NCBI GenBank assembly: GCA_963921825.1
Contig: OY997596.1
Coordinates: 4,779,001 to 4,843,000 of the forward strand
Direction of reading: 5' to 3'
Source of the DNA: Erodium maritimum
Taxonomy: Eukaryota > Streptophyta > Magnoliopsida > Geraniales > Geraniaceae
DNA length: 64,000 nt
Positions within the stretch are counted from its first letter, which is position 1. Each line of letters begins with the position of its first letter. Positions 1 to 11,251 of this stretch are shown here, in pieces. Both the position numbers and the translations under genes were made by a program. Under the pieces are notes generated by a model. It searched no databases, was not told the origin of the DNA, and was given only the letters and a program-made list of their open reading frames with translations.

Positions 1-644
1 ACATAATCCACAGCCACAAGAATATATTCATTACTATTCGAACGTGGAAAAGGTCCCATAAAATCAATCCCCCAAAGGTCAAATAATTCCACCTCGAGAG
101 AGATGTTCATTGGCATCTCCTGTTTCCTAGAGATATTACCTGTGCGCTGGCATCGATCACAATATTTGATATATACACAAGCATCATGAAAGAGTGTAGG
201 CCAATAAAAACCTGACTGAAGCACCTTACGAGCTGTTCTGGCAGGACCAAAATGCCCTCCTACTTCTCCCCCATGACAGTGAAAGAGAATCTCTTGGATT
301 GCAGAGTGGGGTACACACCTCCTTATCATTTGATCTGCACAAACCTTAAACAACAGAGGATCATCCCATATATAATCTTTTGCATCATGTATAAATTTCT
401 TTTTCTGGTGGGATGTTAGATCCCCGGGTACTATCCCTGAAACCAAATAATTTGCAAAATGTGCAAACCATGGGGCTTTTTGGTCATCTATTTTATAGAG
501 GTGTTCATCCGGGAACTCCTCATTTATAGGCACTTTAGTGTTTTTGTAAGGATTTTCAATCCTAGATAGGTGATCAGCAACTACATTTTCTACCCCTTTC
601 TTATCCTTAATTTCTAAATCAAATTCCTGCAACAAAAGAATCCA
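1..644 (-). pseudogene. Athila-1 integrase region (partial at window edge)
   Basis: Translated on the minus strand this stretch follows directly on the RNase H. It shows the HHCC zinc-binding motif of retroelement integrases (HCHGGEVGGHFG, then CDRCQ), followed by the start of the catalytic core (WGIDFMGPFP, which holds the first conserved Asp). The linker between RNase H and integrase has the plant gypsy signature VADHLSRIEN. The family role is joining element cDNA to host DNA. The remainder of the core and the C-terminal domain lie outside the window. This is a fossil copy, so no activity is claimed. Confidence 0.85.
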
Positions 645-2645
645 TCACAGTAATCTGGGTTTAGCATCTTTTTTACTCAGCAAATATTTCAGGGCAGCAT
701 GATCAGTATATACTATCGCCTTAGACAAGATTAGATAAGAGTGAAATTTTTCGCATGTAAATACTACAGCAAGTAATTCTTTTTCAGTTGTAGCGTAATT
801 TACCTGAGCTTCATTCAGTACTCTACTAGCGTAGTAAATTGTATGGAATACCTTGTCTTTCCTCTGTCCTAGGACAGACCCAATAGCTAGATCACTAGCA
901 TCACACATGAGTTCGAAAGGAAGGGACCAATCGGGGCTTACCATCACAGGTGCATTTACTAACTTCTCTTTAAGAGTTTTAAAAGCAGTTAGACAAGCAT
1001 CATCAAATACAAAAGGAACATCTTTAACAAGTAAATTACTTAATGGTTTAGATAGTTCTGAAAATCCCTTTATGAATCTACGATAAAAGCATGCATGTCC
1101 TAAAAAGCTCCTAACTCGTTTTACTGAATCAGGTGGAGGTAATTTCCCAATTACATCCACCTTAGCTGTGTCTACCTCAATCCGTTTTGAGGAAATTTTA
1201 TGTCCTAAAACTATTCCCTGTGCAACCATGAAATGACATTTTTCCCAATTAAGCACCAGATTTGATTCCTCACACCTTGTTAATACAGCATCTAAGTTAC
1301 TTAAACAGTTGTCATAAGAGGAACCAAACAAAGAGAAATCATCCATGAACACTTCTAGATATGTGCCTACCATGTCATGAAATATTGCAAGCATGCATCT
1401 TTGAAATGTAGCGGGAGCATTGCATAAACCAAAAGACATTCTCCTATAAGCGAATGTACCATAAGAACAAGTAAAAGTAGTTTTCTCTTGGTCTTTAGGG
1501 TCTATGGCAATTTGATTGTACCCGCTATAACCATCTAAAAAGCAATAATAGTCATGTCTTGCTAATCTCTCTAACATTTGATCGATTAAAGGTAGGGGAA
1601 AATGGTCCTTACGGGTGACATCATTTAATTTCCTATAATCAATGCATACTCTCCATCCTGTAATGGTCCTAGTTGGGATTAATTCATTGCTATCGTTTTT
1701 TACTACTGTAATTCCCCCCTTTTTAGGCACACATTGAACTGGACTAACCCATGCACTATCAGAAATAGGGTAGATGATACCTGCATCCAGGAGGTTGATT
1801 ACCTCCTTTTTCACTACTTCTTGCATCAGCGGGTTTAGTCTTCTTTGCGGCTGCACACTCTGCTTGTAATCATCCTCCATAAGTATCTTGTGCATGCATG
1901 TGGCTGGACTTATCCCTTGAATGTCTGCAATGGTCCATCCGAATGCCTTTTTATGCCCCTTAAGAACTCTCATCAGCTTTTCTTCCTGTAGAGATGACAA
2001 TGCAGCAGAAATTATTACAGGTAAAGTGTTATTGTCATTTAAAAATACATATTTAAGAGACTCAGGAAGGGTTTTCAATTCAAGTTCTGGGGCTTGTTCA
2101 ATTGAGGGCTTCAACTTTGGCCCCGAAATTGATTCCAATGTGATAAACTTGGGGGTTTTACGAGTGTTCCAAGGTGGACAAGCCTCCAACATCTGGATCA
2201 CTTCATCTGCACCTTTCTGTGAAGATACACACAGTTCATCAATACTGTCTACTAAACATGCCTCAAGAGGAGTCTCAAATTCACACATATTAAAATTCTC
2301 TTGAATAACATGATCATAAGCATCGATTCGAAAGCATGTATTATCAGGACTAGCATGTTTCATAGATTTAAACACATTGTAGACCACTTCTTCCTGACCA
2401 TATCTCAAAGTCAGCTTACCTTGTTCCACATCTATAAGGGCTCGAGCTGTGGCCAGAAATGGCCTACCCAAGATTAGAGGAATCTCATAGTCCTCAGCCA
2501 TATCCAAGATTATAAAATCAGCAGGAAATATAAATTTGCCTACTTTGACTAGCACATCCTCAATAATACCTCTTGGATATTTTATGGACCTATCTGCTAG
2601 TTGTAGGGTTACTGATGTTGGTATAGGTTCCTCTCCTAATCCCAA
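645..2645 (-). pseudogene. Athila-1 protease, reverse transcriptase and RNase H region
   Basis: A 666-residue open stretch. The first 100 or so residues are the C-terminal part of a retropepsin-like protease (VTLQLADRSIKYPRG, then ILGRPFL). A linker of about 150 residues precedes the reverse transcriptase, which has the typical plant gypsy blocks (WVSPVQCVPKKGG, RVCIDYRKLND, HFPLPLIDQMLERLA) and the FMDD catalytic box near residue 435. RNase H follows, with DASD near residue 580 and DHAAL near residue 648. It belongs to the same transcription unit as the gag region on its right and the integrase on its left. Long open reading suggests a fairly young copy, though the element as a whole is broken. 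Confidence 0.92.
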
Positions 2646-4632
2646 TTACTTAATGACAGATAAGGGCATTAAATTTATGCCGGCTCCTAAGTCACATAAG
2701 GCTCTAGCAAAAGATAGTTTCCTCATCTCACATGGCAAAGTGAAACTGCCTGGGTCTTTAAGTTTAGGGGGTAACTTATTTAGTAAAACTGCAGAGCATT
2801 CTTCACTAAGATTCACTGTCTCATGTTCCCTTAATTTTCTCTTGTTAGTAATGATATCTTTAAGAAATTTAGCATATATTGGCATACTCTGTATAGCATC
2901 AAGAAAAGGTATATTGATTTCTAACTTCCTAAACATGTTCAGAAATTTAGAATATTGCTTATCTAATTTATTTTTCTTGCACACAGAGGGAAAAGGAAGA
3001 GGTGGAGTCCTCGTTTCTGTCTCAACCAAGGACTCCCTTACCTTCTTACCTTTGGCGGGCCTTTGATCCTCAGTAGACTCTGAGCTTGCATTTTGCTCCA
3101 GTTCCTCTACATTATCTTCTTGCTCTGGAGTCTTTGCTACCTCTGGCTCCTCTGCTGCCACAGGTCCTTCTAGCTGCTTCCCAGACCTCAAAGCTATTGC
3201 ATGAGCTCCTTCCCTAGGATTCTTCTCAGTATTGCTGGGTAGGCTTCCAGGTGCTCTCGTATGCATAGCTTGGGACAATTGCCCAACCTGAGTCTCCAGA
3301 GCTTGGAAACGGGCGCGAGTCATCTTTTTTTCTTCCTCGTCTCTCCTATTCTTCTCCTCGTCTTTCTTATTCTTTTCTTCAAATTGAGTCAAAAGTGAGA
3401 GCATCATCTTTTCCATTTTTGAGGAAGACTCTTGGGAATTGGCATTCTGGGTATTCTGTTGATAGTGCTGATTTTGGTTCCTCTGTTGATAACCCTGCCC
3501 TTCAGATCTTTGTGGATAACTAGGGGGATTTGAATTATGTCCCTGAGGTTTCCATGAGAAATTGGGGTGGTTCTTCCACCCTGAATTATAAGTGGATGAA
3601 TACGGGTCATTTATCAACGGATCAATCTTGGCCTTGGACATGCCCTCCAAGTAGTTTGCAGTTTCCTCCTGTGATGGATCCCCCATTTGATCGAATTGAC
3701 CGAACTGTCTTTGTATATGATCCACCTTTTGTGTCATGATTTGCATCTGTTCCATCATCTTGTGCATAATCGAGGAGTCTACTGCATTAACTGTGCCTGG
3801 TATCGCTCCTCTCTCAGAGTGCCATGCGTTGTTGGACACCATCAAATTCAGGAGTTCGACAGTTTCTTCTGGTGTTCTTTGTACAAAAGACCCACTCGCT
3901 GCGGAGTCCAACTGAGCTTGACTTCTTGGATTCAATCCCGCATAGAAAGTCTGCATGTATAACCATAAGGGGATGCCATGATGGGGACATTGCCTCAGGT
4001 AACCTGATAACCTTTCCCATGCCTCAACCAGCGACTCATCACCTTGTTGCTTGAATGAATTAATTGATGCTCTTAGTTGCACTGTTTTCTTTGGAGGGAA
4101 GTATTGGTTCAGAAACCGTTCTGCCAGCTGATCCTAGGTTCCGATGTGGCCTGGTGGAAAGGATCTTAACCAATTACTCGCTTTATCTTTCAATGAGAAA
4201 GGTAAAACTAGGAGCCGTATTGACTCTTCTGTGACTCCATTCGTCTTGAATGTAGCGCAGATCTCTGAAAATGTTGTAAGATGGCCCAGAGGATCCTCCT
4301 GTGCATTCTCATGAAACGGGTCACTCCTTAGCAAATGCAAGAGTGAGCTATCAATCTTGAATTGATTGGCTTCAATTGTTAGGGTTGCAATACTTGATCC
4401 ACCCCCAAACGAGAAGGGGGTACCGTACTCCATCAGTACCCTTTGTCTTGGTGCTGCTTCAATCACATGTAGATTGTTTCCTTGCTGCCCCAAGATTGCT
4501 TGTTGATTCCTACCAGGAGGTTGTGGCGTGTGCTGATCTGTGTCATCTTGCCTCAACTGATTGATGAGGTCATTCGGGTTGTTCCTAGGTGGGAGGTTCA
4601 TTGTGGCTGCTTTCCTCTCCCTTCTCAATAGC
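2646..4632 (-). pseudogene. Athila-1 gag region and start of protease
   Basis: Two long open stretches (4628-4134 and 4082-2646) show the plant Retrotrans_gag fold: SFGGGSSIATLTIEANQF, HLTTFSEICATFK and NWLRSFPPG in the upstream one, LVEAWERLSGYLRQCPHHG in the downstream one. A Gln/Asn-rich spacer (QGYQQRNQNQHYQQN), a Lys/Glu-rich coiled segment and the protease entry (KLPPKLKDPGSFTLPCEM, CDLGAGINLMPLS) follow. Gag forms the particle in this family and the protease cuts the polyprotein. The gag leader, between the primer site and gag, was interrupted by LTR-A. It is a broken copy. Confidence 0.88.
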
Positions 4633-4656
4633 CTAGCTGTAAAACCCGCTTTAAAA

Positions 4657-4665
<9 letters not shown>

Positions 4666-4714
<49 letters not shown>
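4666..4714. repeat. (TA)n microsatellite inside LTR-A
   Basis: About 24 uninterrupted TA units directly after an A-run near the left end of LTR-A. LTR-B and LTR-C have no TA tract at this place, so it probably expanded after this copy formed. Confidence 0.95.
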
Positions 4715-4717
<3 letters not shown>

Positions 4718-4754
4718 GGTCGGACCGGACCCGACCAGTAGACCCGGCCCAAGC

Positions 4755-4775
4755 CCAGGGTATAAAACCCTTTGT
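4755..4775 (+). promoter_or_regulatory. Putative core promoter of LTR-A
   Basis: A TATA-like GGGTATAAAACCC lies just downstream of the TA tract and is followed by a pyrimidine-rich stretch of about 600 bases, the arrangement expected at the U3-R border of a long gypsy LTR. Seen from sequence only; the start site is not known. Confidence 0.5.
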
Positions 4776-6979
4776 TTTAGGGTTTCAACCCATAACCCTC
4801 ACTTCATCTTCTCCTTCAGCCGCCCCATCTCCTCTCCCGTTCCTGAACCCTCACCCGAGCTCCCACCCTCCTCTCAACTCCCGTCGTCGGCCACCGCTCC
4901 CGAGTCCGGCCACCACCCTCTCCCTCGCCTCCCCTCCCTTCCCTCATTCCGTCTTCGTCTTCTTCGAGACCTCCCTTCCCACGACCACACAGCCCCGGCC
5001 TCCTTCTCCTCCGTCCGATTCTCCGGCCAACGCACCAGCTCCGGCGACCCTCACCTCCGTCCACCCTTACCTCCGTCCACCCTCACCTCCCACGTCCGAC
5101 CACGGCTCATCCCGTCTCTGGTCTCCTTCTCCCTCACCGTCTCCGACCACCCTCTCCCTCGTCCCGAGCCGTCGCCGGTACCCCACCACCGAGCCTCGCC
5201 GTCCTCTCACCAGATCCGGCGAGTCACGGCCGGATTCAGTCAGATCTGAGGGGAAACCCTCAGCCGCGCCCCGTCGCGCCCACGACCACCACCACCACCG
5301 CTCTCCACCGCCCGCCACCGTCCTCTATTTCCCTTCGGTGAGAGATCTCACCACGGAGTTTGGTCGCCGGCGATGGCTTCGCCTGTGGCCGGATCCGTTT
5401 CCATAACGTCTTCCTGCTTATTATTCTATCCCGTATTTACCCTAAATCTGATCGGTTTTGTGCTGTTCGTTTCGAGTAATTTTGGATCGGTTGAAATCGA
5501 TTAATATCTGTTAAACCTGTTAATGAAATCGATTAATATTTGGTCAAACCTGATAAATGAAATCGATTAATTTAGAATCGGATTTGAAGTTAAAAAGGGA
5601 AGTAAAACAAAACAAAACAGTTTGGATTTGATTAAGGTTTTGAAGGAAAAGAATTTGAAAATCAGATTGGAGTAAAAGACGGTTTTTGGAGTTGCTTCGG
5701 TTGAAATCGAAATCACGGTTTTGGAAAGAAAAGGGTTGTAAAATGGAAAATCAAATTTAAGGAAAAAGGTTTTAAAATGAAAAGGAATTAAAGGCGTTTC
5801 GGTTTTAAAAACGATTTAAATCGAGGAGTTGTGAATCTAAGTTGTAAACGGGATTTAGGGACGGTTGTTCAAAACCCGAACTTAATTCATTTTGGGCTCA
5901 AGGGTTCGGAATAGAAACAGATTTGAAATAAAAGGGGAATTAGATTTGAAACAAAAACCGTTCTGTTTTGAATAAGCGGTTGGTAATCGGAATTAGGAAC
6001 GAATCTGGAACTCTGAGTAAAATGGACTGCTTTTCGGGTTTAAAAAGGAACAAAAGCGGACCGCTGAATTGGACCTCGGGATTCGTGCTTTGGGACCGTG
6101 CCTCGCATGCACCGGTTTCGGTGCTCGGGTACCCAAACCCGATTCGCCGTGACCCCGCTTTTATCCCCCTCAAGTTCAAAGGACAAATGTTGGATTTAAA
6201 CTGGACAAATCGTAATCTTTAACTTAACGGTGGAACCGTCATTAATTTATGGCTTTCGTGTTATCTTTAGAGTCCGGCTTCGATCGAAGTGAAGCTCGGA
6301 GGTAGCGAGCCAGAACGTCAACAACTAGGAAGCGTAGCGGTTGCTCTTCAGTTGAGGTAGGAAAAAGTAGTCGGATCTCGGCCCTGATTAGGGAAAGTTA
6401 ATAGTAGAACTGCATGTGACACCGAGGTGTCGTGGGTTGAGTAGATTTATTTAAATATTAGAAAAGTATGATACGGGAACGTAGTGATTACTGGAAAAGC
6501 ATGTGACACTTACTAGTGTCGTAGGAGCAGAGAACTTAGCGTTAACTGATTGACTGGAGGCATATGACCATGCCCGGAGGTTATTTGTGAAACTAGTGAT
6601 CTTAGGACTGTTGGAGGCATCGTTTATGCCGGAGGTTGTTGTGTGTTATTTACGGTTGAGTTGAGTGGCCTTGAGAGCCCGTGTTATTTATTGCTGAGTC
6701 TTGGGTGGCCTTGAGAGCCCGTGTTATTTATTGCTGAGTCTTGGGTGGCCATGAGAGCCCGTGTTGTCGTTTCGGTGTTTTGGGGTGGCCTTGAGTGCCG
6801 TGGGGTTGTTGAACCCGAGTCTTGATCGTTGGTGTGTCTTGAGTGGCAGTGAGTGCCCGTGGGGTTGTTGAACCCGAGTCTTGATTGTTGAGGTGTCTTG
6901 AGTGGCCTTGAGTGCCTGTGTTGTCGAACTTGCTTGCGATTGTGTTCGTGATGGTGACTGTGATTGTGGTTGCCTGAGT

Positions 6980-7215
6980 GAGAGAGGTGAGTAAGACAGG
7001 TCGACCGCCTAGCCTGAGTGGTTCGGCGAAGTGCGTGAGTGAGAGAGGTGAGTGAGACAGGTCGACCGCCTGGCCTAAGTGGTTCGGCAAAGCGCGTGAG
7101 TGAGACAGGTCGACCGCCTGGCCTAAGTGGTTCGGCAAAGTGCGTGAGTAAGAGAGGTTATTGAGACAGGTCGACCGCCTGGCCTGAGTAGTTCGGCAAA
7201 GCGCGTGAGTGAGGG
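6980..7215 (+). repeat. Minisatellite in LTR-A (about 4 units)
   Basis: Units of roughly 48-58 bp share the core GACAGGTCGACCGCCTGG and GTTCGGCAAAGCGCGTG, repeated about four times with small differences. Upstream (about 6655-6920) is a second series built on GGTGGCCTTGAGAGCCCGTG. LTR-B and LTR-C carry the second series but have a different unit in place of the first. Confidence 0.8.
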
Positions 7216-7942
7216 AGGTTACTGAGCAGCTGGTTTGCGATCCTTTGTGATCTTGTTTGGTGTGCGATCCTTTGTGATCTTGTTTGGGGTTACGTGGTTC
7301 CTTTGAGTCCTTGGAAGAGGTCGTGATCGTTGTGTCGTGTCTACTTACGTGTTTGAGTGTTGAGTCGTTCGAGGAAGGTCACTGTGGGTGTTTGTCAGTC
7401 AGAGTACTTGGGTTGGGGACAGTGATCCCATGGGTTGAGTTTGTTGTCGGTGTTACCGACTTGTTTGCTAATTATGCCGTAGTCAGTCTGTTATCCGTGG
7501 TGGTGAGCGAACGCTCACCCCTAGCTGCTTTTCCTACAGGTACTGTTCGTGGGACGGACTAGGTGAGCTTTGGAAGCTTGTGGAGCTAGGAACGGAGTCC
7601 GGGTTTTTACTTTTGGTCTAGCGACGGATACCTCGCTTTTTTGTCCGCTTGTGGGACGTTTTATTTGAATTGTAATTATCCTTTTGTTGAACTAAACTGG
7701 TATTGTAAAGTGTTTTAATGGAAATGGTTTCAAGTGTTTTCTTATTTCAAACGTTCGCGTCCCGAGTTCGGTTTACTAAAATTGGGGCGTGACACTAGCG
7801 TTCCTCTCAACCTCTTCAAGATCTGCAGTAAATAGGCTCGGAGATTGGTGAGATCGCAAGTGCATAAAAACAAGTTAAAATAAAAATAAAATAAATGAAA
7901 CAGTCTCAACAGAGATTAGAAATATGAAGTGTTGCCTTAGTT

Positions 7943-7962
7943 GGTCCCCGGCAACGGCGCCA
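7943..7962 (-). other. Primer binding site of Athila-1 (tRNA-Asp type)
   Basis: On the minus strand the sequence TGGCGCCGTTGCCGGGGA starts six bases after the LTR end. It is complementary to the 3' end of plant tRNA-Asp, the primer used by Athila elements. It fixes the element's orientation and the inner LTR border. Confidence 0.9.
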
Positions 7963-7968
7963 TTAACT

Positions 7969-9523
7969 TGACGCCCTGAGAATTAACCCACAAAAAGGGC
8001 GCGGCAAGCGCACCGGTCGTCAAGTAGTATATCGGTTTTAAGTCCGGTTATCGTACCCAAGGGAGCAGTAAAACAGTCACTCGATTTATAATCTGATATT
8101 AATATGTTTCTGAGAATAATTGGTTTTTGTTTTGAAAATTCTAAATGACAAGTTGTAAAGCAAATTGAAATAAACTAAGAACGAAATTCAAGTGTTGTGA
8201 AATTCAGGAAAGAAAGGCGATCTAGGGCTTTTGACGGGGTCACAATATGACTATTGACTCGCAGGGATTTGTGTTTACATGTGCAAATAAGGTAAGTCTA
8301 AAGGTAACGGAAGTTCTCTCAGCTGGTCCTAAACATCTTTCGATCGAATTAGGTCCCTAATATAATCTGACCACCTAGTTATTTCTAATCTGGGTGTAGT
8401 GAGACATACAACATTACGATTCATGAACTCCTCTAACTTTCAGTTTACACGCCTATAGCTGTTACACTCGTGTTAACCTAGCTTTATTAGAGACTAAATT
8501 TAAACCCGAGTTACATAATCCTTAGTCCTTTTATCACTCTCAGTTTTCGATTATTGAGTGCTAAAACCTAATCAACTATCAAGTGACCAGTTTGATGAAG
8601 CATTAAATCCAAATTAAGTAAGCATTATCCTAAACACAAATTGCACAATGTAACTACAAACCCAATGAATCAATTACTCATATTGCTTCCCCTAGCCCTA
8701 GATCAATGGAAGCTTAGGTCATGATGGAGAAGAAGAACAAGCAAAGTAAAGAAGAAGGCATATGGATAAACATATTACAATTGAGTTTGATACACAATAC
8801 CCAAGTATGAAATGTAAAATCACAATAGTCTTCACTCCTAGCTCTAAGATGTACTCTTCTTCCTTCAAGCTCCAAGCCCTAGCTCCAAAGTTCTCCTTTT
8901 TGCTCCCAAAATTCGTAACCCCTCAAATTATCTCTTCAAAATGCTTAAATAGGGTTTCAGAAAACGCAGGTTAGATCACGCGCGGCCCGGAGCGTGATAC
9001 GGAACATGTCCCATTCTGGCCCTCTAAGAGGCACGAAACGGGTCATGTACCGGCCCTTCAGGTGGTACGGAACATATCACGTACCGGCCCTCCAAGTAGA
9101 ACGGTCTGGGTCGTGTGCCGGATCAAAACAGAGAGCGTCGGTCTTTTTTTCCTTCAGACGCACGGTAACCCGCACGATACCTACGGCCTTCCGGCCCGGT
9201 AGGTAGCACGGTATGGGCAGTGTGCCGGCCCAGATTCTCATACGGTAGGGGCGTTGTTCCGGCCCGGATTCCCACGCGGTCCGTGTGGCTCTAAGGATCA
9301 GAAGGAAGCTTCAGTTTCTGACTCCGTCTTCTGTCCTGCAGCTGGTCGGCTCATTTGTCCCCACAAATCCCCTTGTTTTGCTCCAAATACTTTGAAACTT
9401 TAGAATCAGGGCTTACTGCACGAAAGTAAGAAGAAATGCATTAAACAACCTATTCCCGGGACCGAAAAGCTTAAGATGTGGGCTTAAAAACATCGAAAAC
9501 GATGCATTTTTGCGTCCACATCA
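7969..9523 (-). repeat. 5' LTR of Athila-1
   Basis: On the minus strand it starts TGATGTGGACG and ends GGGCGTCA. It aligns along its length, in reverse orientation, with the Athila-2 LTR at 15537-17049, so both come from one family. It is about 1555 bp. A GC-rich block at about 8980-9290 is made of degenerate units around CGGCCC and ACGGAACATG. The two LTRs belong to different insertions, so their divergence does not date either one. Confidence 0.9.
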
Positions 9524-9529
9524 GTGTTA

Positions 9530-10093
9530 TTGCAGGTCCGATGGTACAGATTCTGACAATGAAACCCAGGTCGTGCCGCGCAGGGGCCCGTCCCGTATCG
9601 CTCACCGTGCCAGACCAAAAACAGACCTCGGTTGTCGTGCAAACCCTATCCCCTCTCTACTAAAACAACCGACCTCCATCCCCTTATCCTTCTTCTTCAC
9701 CAAACCCTCATCTCAACTACCTCTATCTCCACAGCTCACACCCTTCATCTCACTTCCCTTCCTCCAATCTACCTTAAACCACCACCCATTCGAAACCCAC
9801 CCTTCATCTCAGTCCGGCCCGCTCCTCGAAACCTGAGGAGGATTACAGGCGCGAGCAGAAGCACATTCCACCCTCAGCTCCGGCGCGAGGAAGAACGGTC
9901 CGTGTCGAGTTCCGGCCCGTCCAGAAGTCATGTCCGTGTCACCATCCGACCCTCTCAGGGACCCGTTCTGTGTGGCACACCAGCCCTCCCAGAGGTCCGT
10001 CCCATATCGTTATCCGGCCCTCCCTGTGGCCGTCCCGTTTTGCAGTCCGGCCCTTTCAGAGGCGTGTCCCGTGCCTCATTCCGTGCGTAATTA
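9530..10093 (+). repeat. Athila-2 internal spacer with GC-rich degenerate repeats
   Basis: No gene is seen. After a CT-rich stretch (9620-9830) comes a block at about 9890-10085 built from degenerate units containing TCCGGCCC or TCCGGCCCT and GTCCCGT. The same kind of unit occurs inside the Athila LTRs (about 8980-9290 and 15770-16030), so the motif family is shared between the LTR and this internal spacer. Confidence 0.6.
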
Positions 10094-11251
10094 GTGAAGA
10101 GCCAAAAGTTCGAAATGTCAAATATAATCGGCTATAAACGGAAGAAAACTCGAAGGGGTAAAGTAGGGGAAGGATCAAGCTCTCAAGCAATGAATCAAGA
10201 GGCCTCGGAGCATCCTGAACAACCTGTGCAGTATTGGATTGACACGAGTCCAGTGGAACGACCTCCTCGTTCGCCTGACTCTACAATAGGTACCCCTGGC
10301 ATCCCGTGCCTTATTTTCAGTAATAGCAATATTCGGCAAACACAACTCGAGCTTTTGAGGGGGAGGGAATTCATGACCCACAAGTTTGTCGATATAGGTT
10401 TTTTCCAAACAGGCTCCGATGCAAGGAAGAGTTCATCAACTGACTTGATAGAGTCGGTTGGTCAATCCTTCCAACTTGGCACCCTAATCATACAGGAACT
10501 TGACACTGAAGTTCCTGTCGTCATTTCGGATTGAATGGTCCCATGGTGACATGTAGTGTGCTTCCGGTTATGTGGACGAAAATTTCGACTCTCCGAAAGA
10601 GATTTCGGGATGGCTCTTTTGTTCACTCCCTATGATGGGGACAGACCTGACACACCTACAGTAGGGGAGTGTTGGGCGCATATTTCACACCCGGGGGATG
10701 TCTTCAGCAACAATCCGAATGCTATTCGGTTGAAATCCCCGCTGTTGAGATATTTCCACAGGGTTTTGCCATACAAAATTTTTGGTAGGGGAGACAATGT
10801 TCACACTCTCACACATAGAGAAATAAAAATTGTGTACTGCTTCGAGGTGGGAATAAGAGCCCCATTTGAATTTCTGATCATGGAATATTTGGAGTCACAG
10901 TGCAAGAAGAAGGATGGAAAAATTGGATGTGCCGCAATAGCTACCCAATTGGCACAATATTTCGGAATGTGGGATGATCCTCAAGAAGAAGCTATTCCTA
11001 TTCCTCCTATGAGGGATTACATAGACAAAACAATCTTTAACATGAAAGAGCTACTTGAGGGAGTTGGGGGAACCCAAACACAAGAGGATCGACTAAGGGT
11101 TGTGCAGGAGGAGATGGCTATGCTCCGGGCTGAGGTAGGTGACTTGAGACAGGGGCAGGGTAGTCAGGCCAAGACTTTGCAAGACCATTACATTATTCTC
11201 CAGAGTCAGTCCAATGATATTCAGTACATCCGAGAGCAAGTGGATGAATGA
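10094..11251 (+). pseudogene. Athila-2 env-like (post-pol) region
   Basis: Two open stretches, 10094-10534 and 10556-11251, occupy the place where Athila elements keep their extra post-pol gene. The first has a basic, Ser-rich start (YKRKKTRRGKVGEGSSSQ). The second resembles the plant Athila ORF1-type domain (FRLSERDFGMALLF, FGRGDNVHTLTHREI, CAAIATQLAQYFG) and ends in a heptad-like helix (VQEEMAMLRAEVGDLRQ). No signal peptide or clear membrane span is seen, so an envelope role is not supported by the sequence. Family assignment is by resemblance. The region is part of a broken element. Confidence 0.65.

Larger units (their letters stand above)
4633..7799. mobile_element. LTR-A: solo-LTR-like Ty3/gypsy insertion (body 4638-7794)
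   Basis: The body begins TGTAAAACCC and ends GGGGCGTGACA, the TG...CA form of LTRs, and is flanked by a perfect 5-bp target duplication CTAGC at 4633-4637 and 7795-7799. There is no gag-pol, primer site or polypurine tract inside, so a solo LTR is the simplest reading; a non-autonomous element is the alternative. Inside are a (TA)n tract, a TATA-like GGGTATAAAACCC at about 4760 followed by a CT-rich leader, an AT-rich middle, and a G-rich 3' part with tandem repeats. Read left to right it lies in the plus orientation. The 3' half matches LTR-B and LTR-C. Inserted into the gag leader of Athila-1. Confidence 0.85.
1..9523 (-). mobile_element. Athila-1: Ty3/gypsy retrotransposon of the Athila lineage, running off the left edge
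   Basis: The order on the minus strand is 5' LTR (7969-9523), primer binding site (7943-7962), gag (about 4628-2646), protease-RT-RNase H (2645-645) and integrase (644-1); the rest lies beyond the window. The primer site matches the 3' end of tRNA-Asp, which is usual for Athila. The gag-protease junction and the LGRPFL flap region also fit this non-chromovirus branch. LTR-A (4638-7794) is inserted in the gag leader. The outer edge of the 5' LTR abuts Athila-2, so the element is inserted in that relative; the expected right target repeat is GTGTT (9524-9528), but the left copy is out of view. It is broken, with a handful of breaks in the visible coding part. Lineage is from motif recognition only. 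Confidence 0.9.

Noticed and set aside
3404-4054. Several short frames on both strands
   Set aside because: They are shadows of the Athila-1 gag region in other frames.
4561-5406. 281-residue Pro/Ser-rich plus-strand frame
   Set aside because: It runs across the (TA)n tract and the CT-rich leader of LTR-A; composition alone keeps it open and it crosses the element's border.
7284-7562. Small secreted-protein-like frame (92 residues)
   Set aside because: The same text recurs in LTR-B and LTR-C as noncoding LTR sequence with shifts in frame.
10094-11251. True envelope protein of an active virus
   Set aside because: No signal peptide, fusion peptide or clear membrane span is seen; the position and wording fit the Athila post-pol region of a broken element.
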